From assembly GCA_013180625.2 (NCBI GenBank), contig SNVD02014502.1:1081836-1145835 (forward strand): DNA of 64,000 nucleotides. Reading direction: 5' to 3'. Both the position numbers and the translations under genes were made by a program. Below the pieces are notes generated by a model. It searched no databases, was not told the origin of the DNA, and worked only from the letters and a program-made list of their open reading frames with translations. This DNA comes from Boswellia sacra (Eukaryota; Streptophyta; Magnoliopsida; Sapindales; Burseraceae). Positions 38,013 to 52,000 of this stretch are shown here, piece after piece (position 1 is the stretch's first letter; each line of letters starts with the position of its first letter).

Positions 38013-39366
38013 ATTTAATATTTTGTTATAGAGAGTTAATCACTAAATTTTGGAAAAAGTTCCTCATTCCCATGAGGCCTCGAAAAGTTGGTTAATTTTT
38101 ACATTTTCACACAAATTTACTTATAATTGCCTAAACCCACATAATCAATAAAAAGAGAGAGAGAGCCAAAAAAAAAAAAAAAAAGGCTTTCCTTCCATAT
38201 TTTACTTGCATATCGAAATAAAAATTTTATTAACTCAATGCAGTCAATCAGTGCAATTGTGCAAACGTAATATTAATTTAAAACAAGGACCGTCATAGAA
38301 CTGGTTAGAGTAAAATCAAACTAAATGGTTAAGAGTAAGATAAAACTAAAGCATTAGGCTCACGTCACAGAGTACTAGAAAACTTTAATTGATGAACCAC
38401 ACAACCAAATCTCCTCAAGTTCACAAAAATATTAGATGAAAAAATTGGAATTGATCATGCAGAGAAATTTGACAGTTTCACAATCAAACTGGAAGTACAC
38501 ATCAATTGCAATTCATTCTCTTATAACACTTTCAGAAACAAAAATCTTTGAGACCTATACAGAGTCAAATTAATGTACCAAAAATCTACCTATTGAACCG
38601 CATTGTATAAAGATTGAACACAACTAATCGAACGAGTCCCGCATAGCAGATAATTTTGATGTTGCTACAAGTTCACATTTCTGTTTTCAAGGAGATAGTA
38701 AAATGGCATTAGCACAGTTGAGGTATAAACCACCGGTGGTAATTGCTCAGTCAATGCCCAAGCTCGAGTAGGGTTCATAGCCACCCTGACAATCAGAAAA
38801 GATCCAAAAATGAATCTACTCTCAGCAATACCATCTCCATTATAACAGCCCGGACTCAACCACAATTAAATAGATATCGTCAACTTTGGGCCATGTTAAT
38901 CTTCTCAGTATTGTTCCAATTTTATAAGATGTTTCAAGTGACCTAAATACAAATATGTGAGGGTGAAGAATTGGTATATAAAGCTCAAAATAGACAATAT
39001 CTATTTAGTTGTTCTTGAATCCGAGCTGCTACACATTAGCAACAATACTATACAAATTACACCTGGACATACAAGACCATGAAGCAATTACAATATTCAC
39101 AAAATCTATGGAAGAATTGGAGAGAGATTTATCAGGCATTTTACTTCTCTCTCTTCACTTTCCTTTTGTTTTAAATATACAGATTACATAAAACTTATAG
39201 TTAAGGATGTCCCCTATAAGCCAGATTTCCTCGTATTGCTCAGTAAGAAAGGAAACAAAGAAAATAATAGGATCATAATCAACCAAATTGTGTGGTAAAC
39301 AAATTAATTAAAATTCCATTTTTGGTGGAATAAATAAATTCAATGAGCTATTGTATTAACCCAATT

Positions 39367-42003
39367 TTACTGAAAGATACTACTCACTGAGCAGTCATCA
39401 TGAACACGCCATATGGTCTCCCCTAGAAGGTTTGCAACCGACAAGATGGTAAGCTGGGGAAAGTAATTCTTCTCCAACACAGGAATGGTATTTGTGATGA
39501 TAACCTCTTGAAACAGACCATTGGACAACCTCTCAATTGCCGGGGGACTGCAGAATAAAAAATAAATAAATAAGCAATGAAAATCTGGTATGAAGAAAAA
39601 TCAGAATTGAGATTTTCATAGTGCAAAGTCCGAGTATAGCGAGTAATGTCATTTAATAAAGCCACAAATGAATTTATAGAGGAAAGTAGCGGTTTTCAGT
39701 TACAGATAACATCGTAAATCATTTTTGAACTATCTGAATAAAATCATAAATTCATTGCTTAGTCAAACCAGTGATGAAAGCTAATCTCCACGGTAGCTTG
39801 TAGCACTCAACTACACCACAAAGGTAGTAAAGACATTAAGATCCTAAAAGCATTAAAACAGCATCCTAAAACTTGTAAAGCTCACGTAATAACTTTGAAA
39901 ACAAAGCTTCAAAACTGTTAAATTATGCTTGAATGCATAGATAAACAATTTTTACAACATCCTGTGAGTGAATGAAAGACAAATCCTTGGATTAGAAGGT
40001 ATCCAGGTACCTAAAAACAGCATGAGTAGTGCATGCATAGACTTCTCTGGCCCCCTCTTGATGTAAAAGAGCTGCACCTTTGGCAATTGTTCCTATAACA
40101 CAAAACTCAATCAGTAATACTTGATAAAAGAATAGACAGCAAAGACTAAGTTGATAACACCGGGAAGTAGCAGGAAACATAATAATAAGAATTGATCATC
40201 TGTTGCATGCTTTTCCTATTTAATAAAACAGGAAAGCAATTAGATTTTGAGCAAAGCAAACCAGCTGTGTCAATCATATCGTCCACCATAACTGCTACCT
40301 TTCCCCGCACATCACCTATCAAATTCATCACCTGAAAAATAACGTCAAGACATCAGCAAAGAAAATATATATTTAAACTCTCACGTTTCTTGGCAAATCA
40401 AGAAATTTTAAAAATTTATAACAAGCACAAGAAAATTATATATATGAGGGGATTGTACCTCAGCAACATTGTGCCCATGTCGCCTTTTATCAACAATGGC
40501 TAGAGGTGCATCAGATAGCTTTTTAGCAAAGGCACGTGCTCTTGCAACACCCCCAACATCTGGTGAGACCACTACCAAATCATCAGAACATATTGACTTG
40601 CTGGCCAGGTAATCGAGAATCACTGGCTAGAGATCCACAAAGAAGTAAAAAAGGACAATAATTATACACTGTCAAAATTGAAAGACAATGATTATTAACA
40701 TAAACGTATAAGTTGATTCAATTTTTCTTACATGTAAATGTGCCATAAGATATTTCACACACTATATTGTAGCAAGAAAACAAAAAATACAGTTTTTGCT
40801 ATAAAAGATAAGTAAGTTTAAAGCTACATGCCACAGAGAATCAAAAAGCTACATGTATTGGAAGGAATCCTCATTATTCTATTTTTCAGCCTTTCAAATA
40901 AGGTCGAACTCATCTGGGTTAAATGCTGTATGAGATTTCAACAAAGGCAGATGCACATACCCATCCTATCATTTTTAAGATTGTTGTCACTATCTAGCAT
41001 CAATGTCTCTGTATGATATGAATGTACTACAAACAAATGGATAATTACCTGACCATATACATGATCCACAGGAATATCAAAGTAACCCATGGACTGACCA
41101 GAATGAAGATCACAAGCAAGAACGCGGTTTGCACCTGCCTCTGTTATTAAGTTTGCAACAAGTTTGGCCGCAATGGATTCACGGCCTTGAGTCTGAAATA
41201 GTAGTAAATATTGATTTAGAGATGGAAGAACTCTAGAAATGGCAACTTGTAATTGACACTAACTAATAACATACAACGATCAACTAGAAAATTACCTTTC
41301 TATCAGCACGAGCATAGCCAAAATAAGGAATGACAGCAGTAATATTTTTGGCGGAAGCCCTTCGACAGGCATCAATCATTATGAGAAGCTCCATTAGATT
41401 CTCATTTGCAGGAGGACAAGTGGGTTGTACAAGAAATACATCACACCCTCTCACACTTTCTTGTAACTGAACATAAATCTCCCCATCAGCAAAACGTTTA
41501 ATCTTAATCTTTCCCAGCTCCAGACCCATGTAACAGGCGATTTCCTGCAGAGAAAACCAAAACACAACACTACTAGATGCAATGGCAATTGCATTTCTAG
41601 TTTAGTTATAAGCAGAAGAAGTAATAATGAACCTGGGAGAGTGCAGGATTAGCTGTCCCAGAGAATATACGAAGTCGTGTATCATAGTTGTTCGATGAAA
41701 TGTCTAAATGAGATTTGGAAGCCAAAAAGTCGTTGCGGAACATGGGTATGCATGGCTTCCCATTCTCATACTTCAAAGGCTCAACAACATTACACCTCTA
41801 ATTTAATTTAACAACAAAGTGGAAGTGGTTATAACATAATACATAATTCCAATTCCAATTCCAATTAAATTAAAAAAAGCTAAGCCACTTACCACGCGAG
41901 TAGGAAGTGGGATGCGAAACCGACGGTTCCTGCCACTGCAGTTGCAGGAAAAGCTTAATCTTGTAATTGTTGGAGAAGAGGATGAGTGAAGAAGAGAAGA
42001 CAT
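39367..42003 (-). CDS. PRS: Ribose-phosphate pyrophosphokinase (PRPP synthase), plastid type
   Basis: Eight minus-strand exons join in frame into 389 aa: 41893-42003, 41633-41797, 41296-41544, 41049-41192, 40459-40626, 40262-40331, 40011-40092 and 39367-39547 (TAA). All introns are GT-AG. The first 37 residues, serine- and arginine-rich with no acidic residue ([10 protein letters not shown] start), look like a chloroplast transit peptide. Family motifs follow: [29 protein letters not shown], the ATP-site loop [30 protein letters not shown], and the PRPP loop [14 protein letters not shown]. The enzyme makes PRPP from ribose-5-phosphate and ATP for purine, pyrimidine, histidine and tryptophan synthesis. 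The length is close to that of plastid PRS1/PRS2/PRS5 proteins; which one is not clear. Confidence 0.95.
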
Positions 42004-43190
42004 TATTATTTTATCTGAATTTCAATCGCTCGCCGCTCTCAATCACGTCATGCTATTGCTAGATAGTTGATAGTTAATGAAGTAAACAGAAGATTTAAGA
42101 CTCGTGGCTCGTGGTGGTTGGGCTGGGTGGGCCCCTCCTCTTATTACTAATTTGTTATCTATTTCCCTTGTTCAAGTACCCATAAAAGAAGCCGTCTAAT
42201 GTGATGTAATCGTGATTCGTTTGTGCGTGCATGCATGCAGTCCTATCCCCTCCAGATAACACCGTAATTACTAACGGATGATATTACACCTGTAATTTTT
42301 TTGATAATATTTTATATAATCTGAGTTGATATATTATTATTAGATATATAATTATTATATAATTTAATTTAATTTTATATATTTATATATTTTTATTTTT
42401 TTATGATAACTTGTCAAATTATATAAAAAATATTCGTAGACGTAATATTACTCAATTACTATTTATTTGAGTTAATACCAACAACTATATAAACTTCTTT
42501 GGTTTTGGCATAATACATATATATTATTACATTCATAATTGGTGATCTATTTTTAGATTGATTAACGGAGAAGGATATAACAAAAAATTGATCATATAAA
42601 ACAATTATTGTTACAAATCAGAATTCTAAAAATATCGAACCAAAATCATGAATAAATTAAAACAAAGAAAAAAAAAGCCCTCTAGGCTCTATCTATGCAA
42701 ATGCAATAGTCTCTGTCTCTATAATCCATTGCGAATTAAAGAAGAAATTAAGAAAGAGCAATAGCAAAAGTGTTAATTATTTGCAGCATCACAAGACTCC
42801 AATAGTGAAAGAGGGAAGTTTGTAAATGGAATCACATGTTGCAGTTTGATATCAAAGCCCGTATTGATTATCACAACCATCTCTTTCTTACTTTTGATTG
42901 CTCTTTCAAGATGTTGTTTATGGTAACAAAACTATTCACAATGTCCGCAAACCATTGAAAGACTTGATTAATTGATTAATTCAAGGGAGATGTTTCTTTC
43001 GTCAACTATCAAGTTTCCACCAGTGATGGAAAGCCTGTTGAGACCTTTTTTTTAATAGTATAAGAAAAGACAACAATACCCCTTGATTTCTTATGTTGTA
43101 CAAGAAAATCGTAAAAATTTGACTACTTTTAGCCATCAAATATGAAAATATTTGTTGATTGTAAAATATTGCACCGTCAAATATGATATT

Positions 43191-43625
43191 ATTTGACGGT
43201 CGATCAAACGGTCAAATATCTATTATAACATACTTGATTTTTTATTTAGAGTTAAGTATGTATGCCCTGGGAATAGATTTTTGAGTTATATTTGACTCAT
43301 TTTTGATGTGGCTATCAAATAAGAGAGACGTAGTGATTTAATATTTTATCATGATTTTTATGATAACGTCAAGTATCATCATATTTTTATGATACCCTCA
43401 TATTTGACGGTCGATCAAACGGTCAAATATCTATTATAACATATTTAACTTTTATTTTAAGTTAAGTATGTATGCCCTAGGAATAGATTTTTGAGCTATA
43501 TTTGACTCATTTTTGCATTAATATTTGACAGTCACTGTCAAATATGAGAGACATAGCGATTGAATTTTTCATCATGATTTTTATGATAATTGTCAAGTAT
43601 CATCATATTTTTATGATACTTGAGG
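43191..43625. repeat. 211-bp tandem duplication
   Basis: Two copies start ATTTGACGGTCGATCAAACG at 43191 and 43402. Both continue through ATAGATTTTTGAG(T/C)TATATT and TATCATCATATTTTTATGAT. The second copy has a short extra ATTTGACAGTCACTGTCAAAT palindrome. The copies remain very similar. Confidence 0.88.
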
Positions 43626-44029
43626 ATTTTTAGCTGTCAAATGTGTAGTTAAGAAATTTAAAAAATATATATAAAATAGTATGTGTATATATATGTATAT
43701 GTTATAAGCCACTGAAATCCCAATATTCTTATATTTAAAATTTGGTTTCCAGAAAATACACTAGACAATTAAAATTAATTTAATAAACTTAAAGAAATTA
43801 TTTAACATTCTATAAACTTGTACTTATACAAACAAAGCAAAAAATGTATTCAATAGAGAACATAATACAACATAGTCAAAAACATAGTCAAAAGTTAATA
43901 TAAATCCTTCCAAATTCTTCCTTGTTTTCTAAATATGGATGAAGTTTTGTTTGTGCCAAATGGCGTGTATGAGAGAAAGAGAGAAGTGAAAAAGCTAAAA
44001 AATAGAGTACCTAGCTAAAAAATTTAGTA

Positions 44030-44700
44030 CATGTTTGGTGCCCAATACTATATAACACTATTTTACTATATTATATTATATAGTATAATACATGTATTTG
44101 ATTGTAATTTAACATAGTATTAATTAATACAAAGTATAATTCTTAGATGCATCAATATTGTATTAAATTATGTAAAACTAATCCATGATATTAGTATTAC
44201 ACTGTATAGCACAAATAAAAAATATTAAAATTATCCATATAAAATTCTATATATCCAACAATACCCTTTAATTTTTTAAATTTTAAAAATAAATAAAGAT
44301 GTATTTACTATATAAATTATAAAATCAAATTTATTTAAAATTTGTTTTCTAAAAATAAAGGAGGGATGACCCGAGGTCCACTGCCCCCATTAGACAAATT
44401 AATACCTAATATGCCACTATAAACTCGAATTGTCTAATAGGTCCAGTGAGGGCATTGAACCCCAAGTAATTTTATCAACATTTAGCGACTGTTCGATAAA
44501 TTACTAAATAGCTAATTTTATAAATAAACTAAAAATATATTTATATTTTATATATCTTTTTTGAAAAAAAATTCTTACTTCTTTATACAAATTAATATAA
44601 TACATGAGTATGTCAAACACTATGTAATTTTGATATAACATTATTTTTAGTACTATACAATATAATGTTATATAATACAATACTTATAATATCAATTTCG
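44030..44700. repeat. MITE-like AT-rich fragment
   Basis: It begins CATGTTTGGTGCCCAATAC, close to the left end of the MITE at 47511, and contains many TATATAATA motifs in both orientations. A short inverted pair (TTAGACAAATTAATA and AATTGTCTAATAGG) lies at 44390-44440. Ends are not defined. Confidence 0.35.
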
Positions 44701-47510
44701 TCTTCTGATCATTACCCACTACCTATAGTTTCTCAATCCAAAACCAATAATATAAACAATATAAATAGAATACTACAATCAAATCTCATAATATGTAAGA
44801 AAAATATATAGAAACCACAAGAAACACAAAAAAAAAAAAAAAGAAAAGAAAATCCAGTCAAAATGAGAAATAATCTCATATTAAAGAACAAAGATTCAAT
44901 AAAAACCTCTAAAAAATATGATAAGCACAAAATCATATCCTCCCAATATTGACAATTAAATGCTACATGAAATAAATATAATTACTTAATGAATTTATAA
45001 TGAATTAACCTAAGTACACTTGGTACCAACTGAGATAAATATTTAGTTTTTTCTCTTATATCTAACACTTACTATAATTATTATTATTTTTTTAACGAAT
45101 GTGTTCGTGAGTAGTTGGAGATCATCAACAATAACACATGTCAAAGAGACATGTTATGTACGAGTGTAGAAAATTTCCAATAACTCCAGCTGTATGGAGT
45201 TGCTTTGGCTGATGAATCACTATCGAAGAAAAGGTCTACTTTATATTAGTGCTCATAGTTAATTCTTAGGTCAATGCCAATTAATGGTCAAGAAATTAAG
45301 CACTCGTTAAATTAATTAAGAATTAACATTGGCTTGTTATTGTCTTGACTAATCTGGATTCTTGAAACTATTATTTCATTATGAACCCAAAATGAGCACA
45401 TGAAGATGATCTAATTAGTTGAATCAAAGCCAAGTCTTTCTTTAAATGTCATTACTAAAAGATACTTTTAGGATCCTATTTATATTCTAAATACTGCATA
45501 TTGACATCTTTCTCCAAGAAAACATAGTTAAACATTTCGAACAAGAAAATATCGTTGTTTAATAATTCAAATCCATGAGGGTATGGTCATGACTTCAAGA
45601 AGCCTCCACAACAAAATATTCTCCTAGACCGCTAAAATTCGTAAAACATTCAATAAAAAATAAAAATAAAAAATGTAAAAAAGAGATATGGCTTTTACAT
45701 TGGATGATAAGGTGAAGGGACGAGGAAAGCATCTCCGGGGTTACTAAGCAAAAAATTAGTTCCTTGTACGGCCCAATCCACGTCTATATTGATTTAAACA
45801 AAAACAAAAACAGATAAGAAATAGAAATGAAAATAAAGAAATAAAGCTAAAGCTTAAAAACCAAAGTAGCTACAGCATGTACAAAGAAAACTAAAATAAA
45901 ATGATGTTTAAAATATGAGAATGAACAAAGATAATCGCAATACCTTTATAGGATTTTTTTGGAGCTTTAGATCTGTAATGAGTTTTCTACCCATCAAAAA
46001 TCTGAAAGCAAAAACCATGTGCCCACTTAGATAGGCACTTACTAATTATTGATCTCAAACTAGCCAAAACATATGCATCACCAAGAATTTACCTCCAAAG
46101 AACATTAAAAATTAAAACGATAAAAAATGCAAGTCATAATAAGAAACCACTTTTAAAAGGTATGTGATTAAGCATAGTCCAGCCACATCCACAATGAAAA
46201 ATTGCACCAGCAACTAACCATATCCACCTAACCCAATACAAAAACAGAATTAACTCTTAATACATATATTATCTCCATAAACAAAAACAAGTGGTGATGG
46301 ATGATTATGCAACTTTTTATTATTAATTAACTTTATAAACACATCAAATATTAGAAGGAGAAGGTTTCACAAACAAGAGGTATAGTCAATGGAAATACTT
46401 CTCGTCTAGACCTTCATACAGATCCAGAATAGGGAGGTGGGGAAGGGAAGCAAGGTTTACAATCGGTTTCTTTAAGTTTGTCTTTATTTTTGTAAAAGCC
46501 CTTCCTCCTTCAACAGTTCCAACAACTTCATACAAAACAGTTTAAGAATTAGAAAATAGTTCAAGAATTAAATCAAGAATTTGTTTAACTTCAGTTTATC
46601 ATTTCAATGCAAAGATCCAAACCCAAAATTTTCAATCCAGACTTCAACCAAGAAAAGAGAAATAAAAAACAAGAACCTACCTCAATTGTTGAAGTTCTTC
46701 CTCATGAAAGACAACAAGCAAAGTCCATTAATATTTATTCTAGAGACAACAACAAATAGGAAAATATAATGTTTGCCCATCGAAAAGAGATATTTGCTAA
46801 AGTGTTGCGCTTGGTTTCCGGCCCAAATCAATCACAAAAATCCTAAAGAAAATCCATGAAAATTCGAATTGCATTTTGCAAGGTGAACACTCAAAATTCT
46901 AGAACTATTCAAGTTGCAGGGGTGAAACTGTAAAATTCCAGAATAGTTACTACTGTTGGGGTGAAACTGCAAACTTTGAAAGTATTCCAATAATTGCAGG
47001 GTGCTAAATGAGAAATTCTAGAATATGCAGATATTTAGAAATTTTCATAAAAATCAAGATATTTGGGGTCATTAAAATTTTGAATTGGATATTTTGGAAG
47101 GTCAAAACGAAAACATTCTTATTTATCACTTGCTTTCAAATCATTTAACTTTTATTTAGTAATTGCTTTGCGTTGAATTGATTGTCTAACTTAAATTTAT
47201 CTTGTCTTAATTCTTTCGTTTATTTATATATTCCTTTCTCATCTAATATGGATTAAAGTATTTGGGGTGACATGTTAATCTTATTGGAAAGGAGTATTTT
47301 ATTATCAAAGGCATATTGCATCTTCTATATTTTAGAGAGTGAATTTTTTTCATTTTGTTCATTTGTAGATGGCAATGGAACTGCTGATATATATATGTCA
47401 CTAGTGGGAAGAAAGGAAAGAAGACAAAAGGATGAGAGGCTCTAATTTGCCTAATCCTAAGGCTTGAGAGCGTGTTGATCTTGTGATTACGAACCTTTCT
47501 ACTTTTGCTC

Positions 47511-47933
47511 TAAGGGCATGTTTGGTGCGCGATATTATATAGCATTAGTTCTTAGCATTCAAAAACAGATAAACTGAAAACAAAGACCCCCAGCCCCCAT
47601 TCAAAGCACCAACCCCCAACCCTCAGACCCTCTATTCCACTCCAAAAAAATAGTCATAAAGCACCACCTGATCACTAAAAGAACTATTCATGCCAAAACC
47701 ACCACCGAAAACAAGCCCCAAACATGAAAAGAAAAAAAAATAGTGAAATTGAGAAATCAAAGAGAAGATCAATAGAAATAGAAGAGAGGAGAGGAACTTC
47801 AACAAACTTACATGAACCGAGAAAGTGATAGAGAGAGTGAAGGATTGAGGGAGAAATTTACTTAGTCTTATATAATACAATTCAATACAATCACAATTAT
47901 ACTATACTATACGCTGCATCAAACATACCCTTA
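47511..47933. mobile_element. MITE, 423 bp, with TAAGGG...CCCTTA ends
   Basis: The left end TAAGGGCATGTTTGGTGC and the right end GCATCAAACATACCCTTA are inverted copies with two mismatches. The first AT-rich bases inside also pair (ATATTATATAG, TATACTATACT). The interior has no transposase. A TAA/TTA duplication of the PIF/Harbinger type is possible, but the flanks do not prove it. Confidence 0.7.
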
Positions 47934-48966
47934 AAAACTGGCTTGTGAGGGGAGGGTGTCCATAGGTTTATAAGCCACCAACTAATCCTAAGCTTAGTCC
48001 ATGTGAGGTCCTAGCAACACTACCAACTAATCTCATGCTTAATTGATGTGGATAGTAACAGAGTATTAATTGCACAGTTAATTGAGATCAACTTGCGGCC
48101 AATTCAACACGTTGACCATTATGCTATTTTTATTTTAACAATAAGAAACATGCTCGTGCCGCGTAGAAACAGTTCAAGAAATCGGTAACAAGTGTACTTT
48201 TGCAAAATTCCATATACTTACCTGGATGAAGATTGGTTGTACTGAGATGGAAAAGTTGGTTCTTCCTATTTTGTATAACAATTCCATAAACTGAAAAATT
48301 TTTCTGGCAAATTCAAAAAATTAAACCAACAAAGTAATTTTAATTTTTTATTTTTTAGTTTCAAGTAGACGCTTTAAAAAATTCAAAATAAAAAGGTTGA
48401 AGAAGGAGAAAAAAAAAGGTCACCATTATTTTCCTCTTCTAAGAAGCATGTCGGGAAGGGTGATGGCTTTAAAAATGCCTTAGGTTATTATGTGATCTTG
48501 AGTATCACATGAATCATTTTAATGTAGTACAGATTATTGAATAGTTGAAAATTTAGAATAAATTAAAAATATTATAATAATAACGTCACATAGGATGATA
48601 TATATATTACATCCAATTGTAAAAAAAAAAAATGTAATTATATACGTAAACTATATATAAAGGTAATATTATTTTATAGAAATAATAGACATGTAAAGTA
48701 GTTAATAATATTTTTTGTCATATTTGGTAGCTTTCATGCTCAGCATATCTCACTTCCCTTGATTTTCGCTGGCTTTTACTAGGTTTTCGCTGTTACATTG
48801 GGTGTGTATAAATATCAATTGTCATACGTAAAGTTTTAATTTGTGCCTTTTGCGTTGTCGATATGTCTATGGATTTAGGTTGTGGAAGTGAAAGTGGAAG
48901 CTATTCATGTAAACTGCCTTTCTGTGCATATATACGATGAAGAAAGTTATTGAATAGGAATATCTC

Positions 48967-48978
48967 TATATATAAAAG
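48967..48978 (+). promoter_or_regulatory. Putative TATA box of the HD-ZIP IV gene
   Basis: TATATATAAAAG lies 51 bp before the chosen ATG at 49029, which would leave a short 5' UTR of about 20-30 bases. Other AT-rich motifs nearby make this a tentative call. Confidence 0.4.
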
Positions 48979-49028
48979 TACATATTTATGCAGAGGAGTA
49001 ATAGTGTTGGTGGAAACAGGAGTGGATA

Positions 49029-52000
49029 ATGGAGTTTGTGATGGGAAGTAGTGGTAATTCAGGTGATGAGCAAGAAACTTCTAATTCTCGCAGAGGAAAA
49101 AAGACATATCATCGCCACACTGCACATCAGATACAGACTCTTGAAGCGTAAGATCATCACATCACTAGTGTCCTCAAATCTTCACTTGTTTGAATTAGTT
49201 TTTGGTTTTCATTTTCTAATTTTTTATTCTTTTGTTTCTTAATTTGAATTGCCCTGTTTTCAACCATTTTTATCATCTCTCTATGAACGCGGAGTTTCTT
49301 TTCCCCCTTTAATCTTTGATATGCATTGATAACTCGGATTTCATGTTTTCTCAAATCTATGCATGATTCCACTATAGCCTGAATTACTGGTTTTGCTACA
49401 ATACATCCAAATATTGGTATATTTTTGTAAAATTTCATATAAATTTTTTATATGAGTGTATAGTTTTGTACATGAGTATATACAAATTATATCGAATATA
49501 ATTTATAATTTTTATGTAATCATTTGCTATGTTTATACACTCATGTACAAAATTTTACAAAAATGTACCGATAGTTGGATGTACCGTAGCATTTTCCTTG
49601 CAATTAGAGGTGTCAAAAATGTGGATTGGGTTAAATTAATTCACAATCCAAACCAATCGACAAAAATTGTAATTCAATTTAATCCAATTCGCCAACTAAT
49701 CTCAATACGTGAATTGGATCATGTTGGGATTTTTGAGATTTACGGAATTTACATTACAATAATTGTTATATATAGTTAAAATTTAAAATTTTTAATATTT
49801 TTATAGTTTTAAGTGCAATATTTTAATCAGCTAATATTTACATATACTAATATTCGGTGGTAATTAAATTAATCATTAATTCCCTAATATAAGAAACCAT
49901 TACATTATAAATTGATATCATTAGATAAGATTCTACTAAAGCCATGACAAGTTAACCAAATTAAATATGAAAATTGAGGACTAGATAAGATTATGTTAAA
50001 TTGATTATTAATTAATCAAATTAGATATCAATGAACATTGATATCGAAGATTAAATTTATGTCATAAAAATGGTGAATATTAATTTTCTCTAATCAATAT
50101 CTATTAATTTGATTATATTAAACATATGCTAAATTACTAATCAATCAAATTATATATAATTAAAAATTAATTCCTAAATTACTGATCAATACTCTCCATA
50201 ATTTATTATAATAATAGGTCATTATGATATCAAATTATCAATTGATTATACTAAATATAGGGTTAAAAAATTATGTTGTTCCTATCTATAATTATTTTAA
50301 ATTGAATTAACCACAAAACAATCAAATTATATTTAGTAAAGATTAATTTTCCACGTAAGCAATTAATTCTCACCATAACTTATAGATGGAAACTACAATA
50401 ATAATTCGTTATTACATTAGATTTTATACCAAATTTAATTAATTGAAAATACATATTTCTAATTAATTTTATTACTATAAGATTTTTGTTTTATAAAATT
50501 ATTAATTATTAAAGGTCCACTTGACCACCATTGATCGTTGGCGATGGACTGCTCAGCATTTGAGAAGCCACTAGCATCAGAATGATCATCAAGAGACTCA
50601 AGACACAATCTACATAATGCCATAGCTTTTGCGGTCATACAATTTATATTTAATGGCGATAAAAAATTTGACCACCTCATGTTCTGTTGACTCTTGCAGC
50701 GAGGCTACATGAAAACTATAAAAAATATTCTTACCATGGCATAGATTGGCTTGTGCCAATCATTTTAATACTGGAGGCGTTGCCGGATGTGCTTCAGCAA
50801 TATTCACCAGTTTCGGCGACGGTGTCATTGGCTGTCTAGCTATTCACCTCAGCTCTTATTTTTTAATTTTCATTAAACTAAAAAAATAATTCATTAAAAT
50901 AAATTATTAAATGCAGTTCATGTATTGGACGTGGGTAATTCACATAATTCATATGTTGTGGATTGGGTTGAATTAGTTTATTGTGTAAAAGTGTAATATA
51001 TCTAAAGTTTCAAACAATTTCTATATAAAGATACATGTGTATTTGCTATGTAAATTAGGTTCTTCAAGGAGTGTCCTCACCCAGATGAAAATCAGCGGCG
51101 TCAATTGGGTAGGGAGCTGGGGCTTGATCCTAAGCAGATCAAGTTCTGGTTTCAAAACAAGAGGACTCAAACCAAGGTAGTATCTGCATGTGTAAAACTA
51201 TAAATTAAAAGCAATTAATTATTTTTTAGGTTAACCATTAAGTTTCCAGGCTCAGAATGAGAGAGCGGATAACTCGCTTCTTCGGGCAGAAAATGAAAGA
51301 ATCCACTGTGAAAACTCGGCAATCAGAGAGGCGTTGAAGAATGTGATTTGCCCATCATGTGGAGGACCGCCCTTTGGTGAAGAAGAACGTCAACTTTGTT
51401 TAGAGGATTTGCAACGCGAAAACACTCACTTAAAAGAAGAGGCAAGTACTACTTTTAATTCAACTAACTAGTTTTGTTAATTTGCTGAAAATAAATAAAG
51501 CCAAATTTAATTGGTTTTTAATTAATTAATTAATTTTGTGATAGAGGTGATTATTTAATTTGCAGCATGAGAAGGTATCTAACCTGCTTGCCAAGTACAT
51601 AGGGAAACCAATTTCACAAATTCAATCCTCGATGCCTTCAACATTTGATATTGATGTACTATCACCAAGTTTCCCCATTCAAGCTGGGGCGGACGTAGAT
51701 GATGTTGATCTTAGTTCATCAGAGCTTTCTGATCATGATTTCACATTGCAATTGAAAAGAATCACAGATGTCGAGAAGGCACTCATGGCGGAGACCGCAG
51801 CAAGTGCCATGGATGAATTGATAAGGCTTCTACGAATTAACGAGCCCTTCTGGATAAAGTCCCCAACTGATCATGGAAGATGTGTTGTTCATCGGGATAG
51901 TTATGAGAAAATCTTTCTCAGGGCTAGCCACTTCAAGGCTAGTTCTAGTGCTCGTTTTGAGTCATCAAAGGATTCAGGAATGGTGAAAATGAATGGGATG

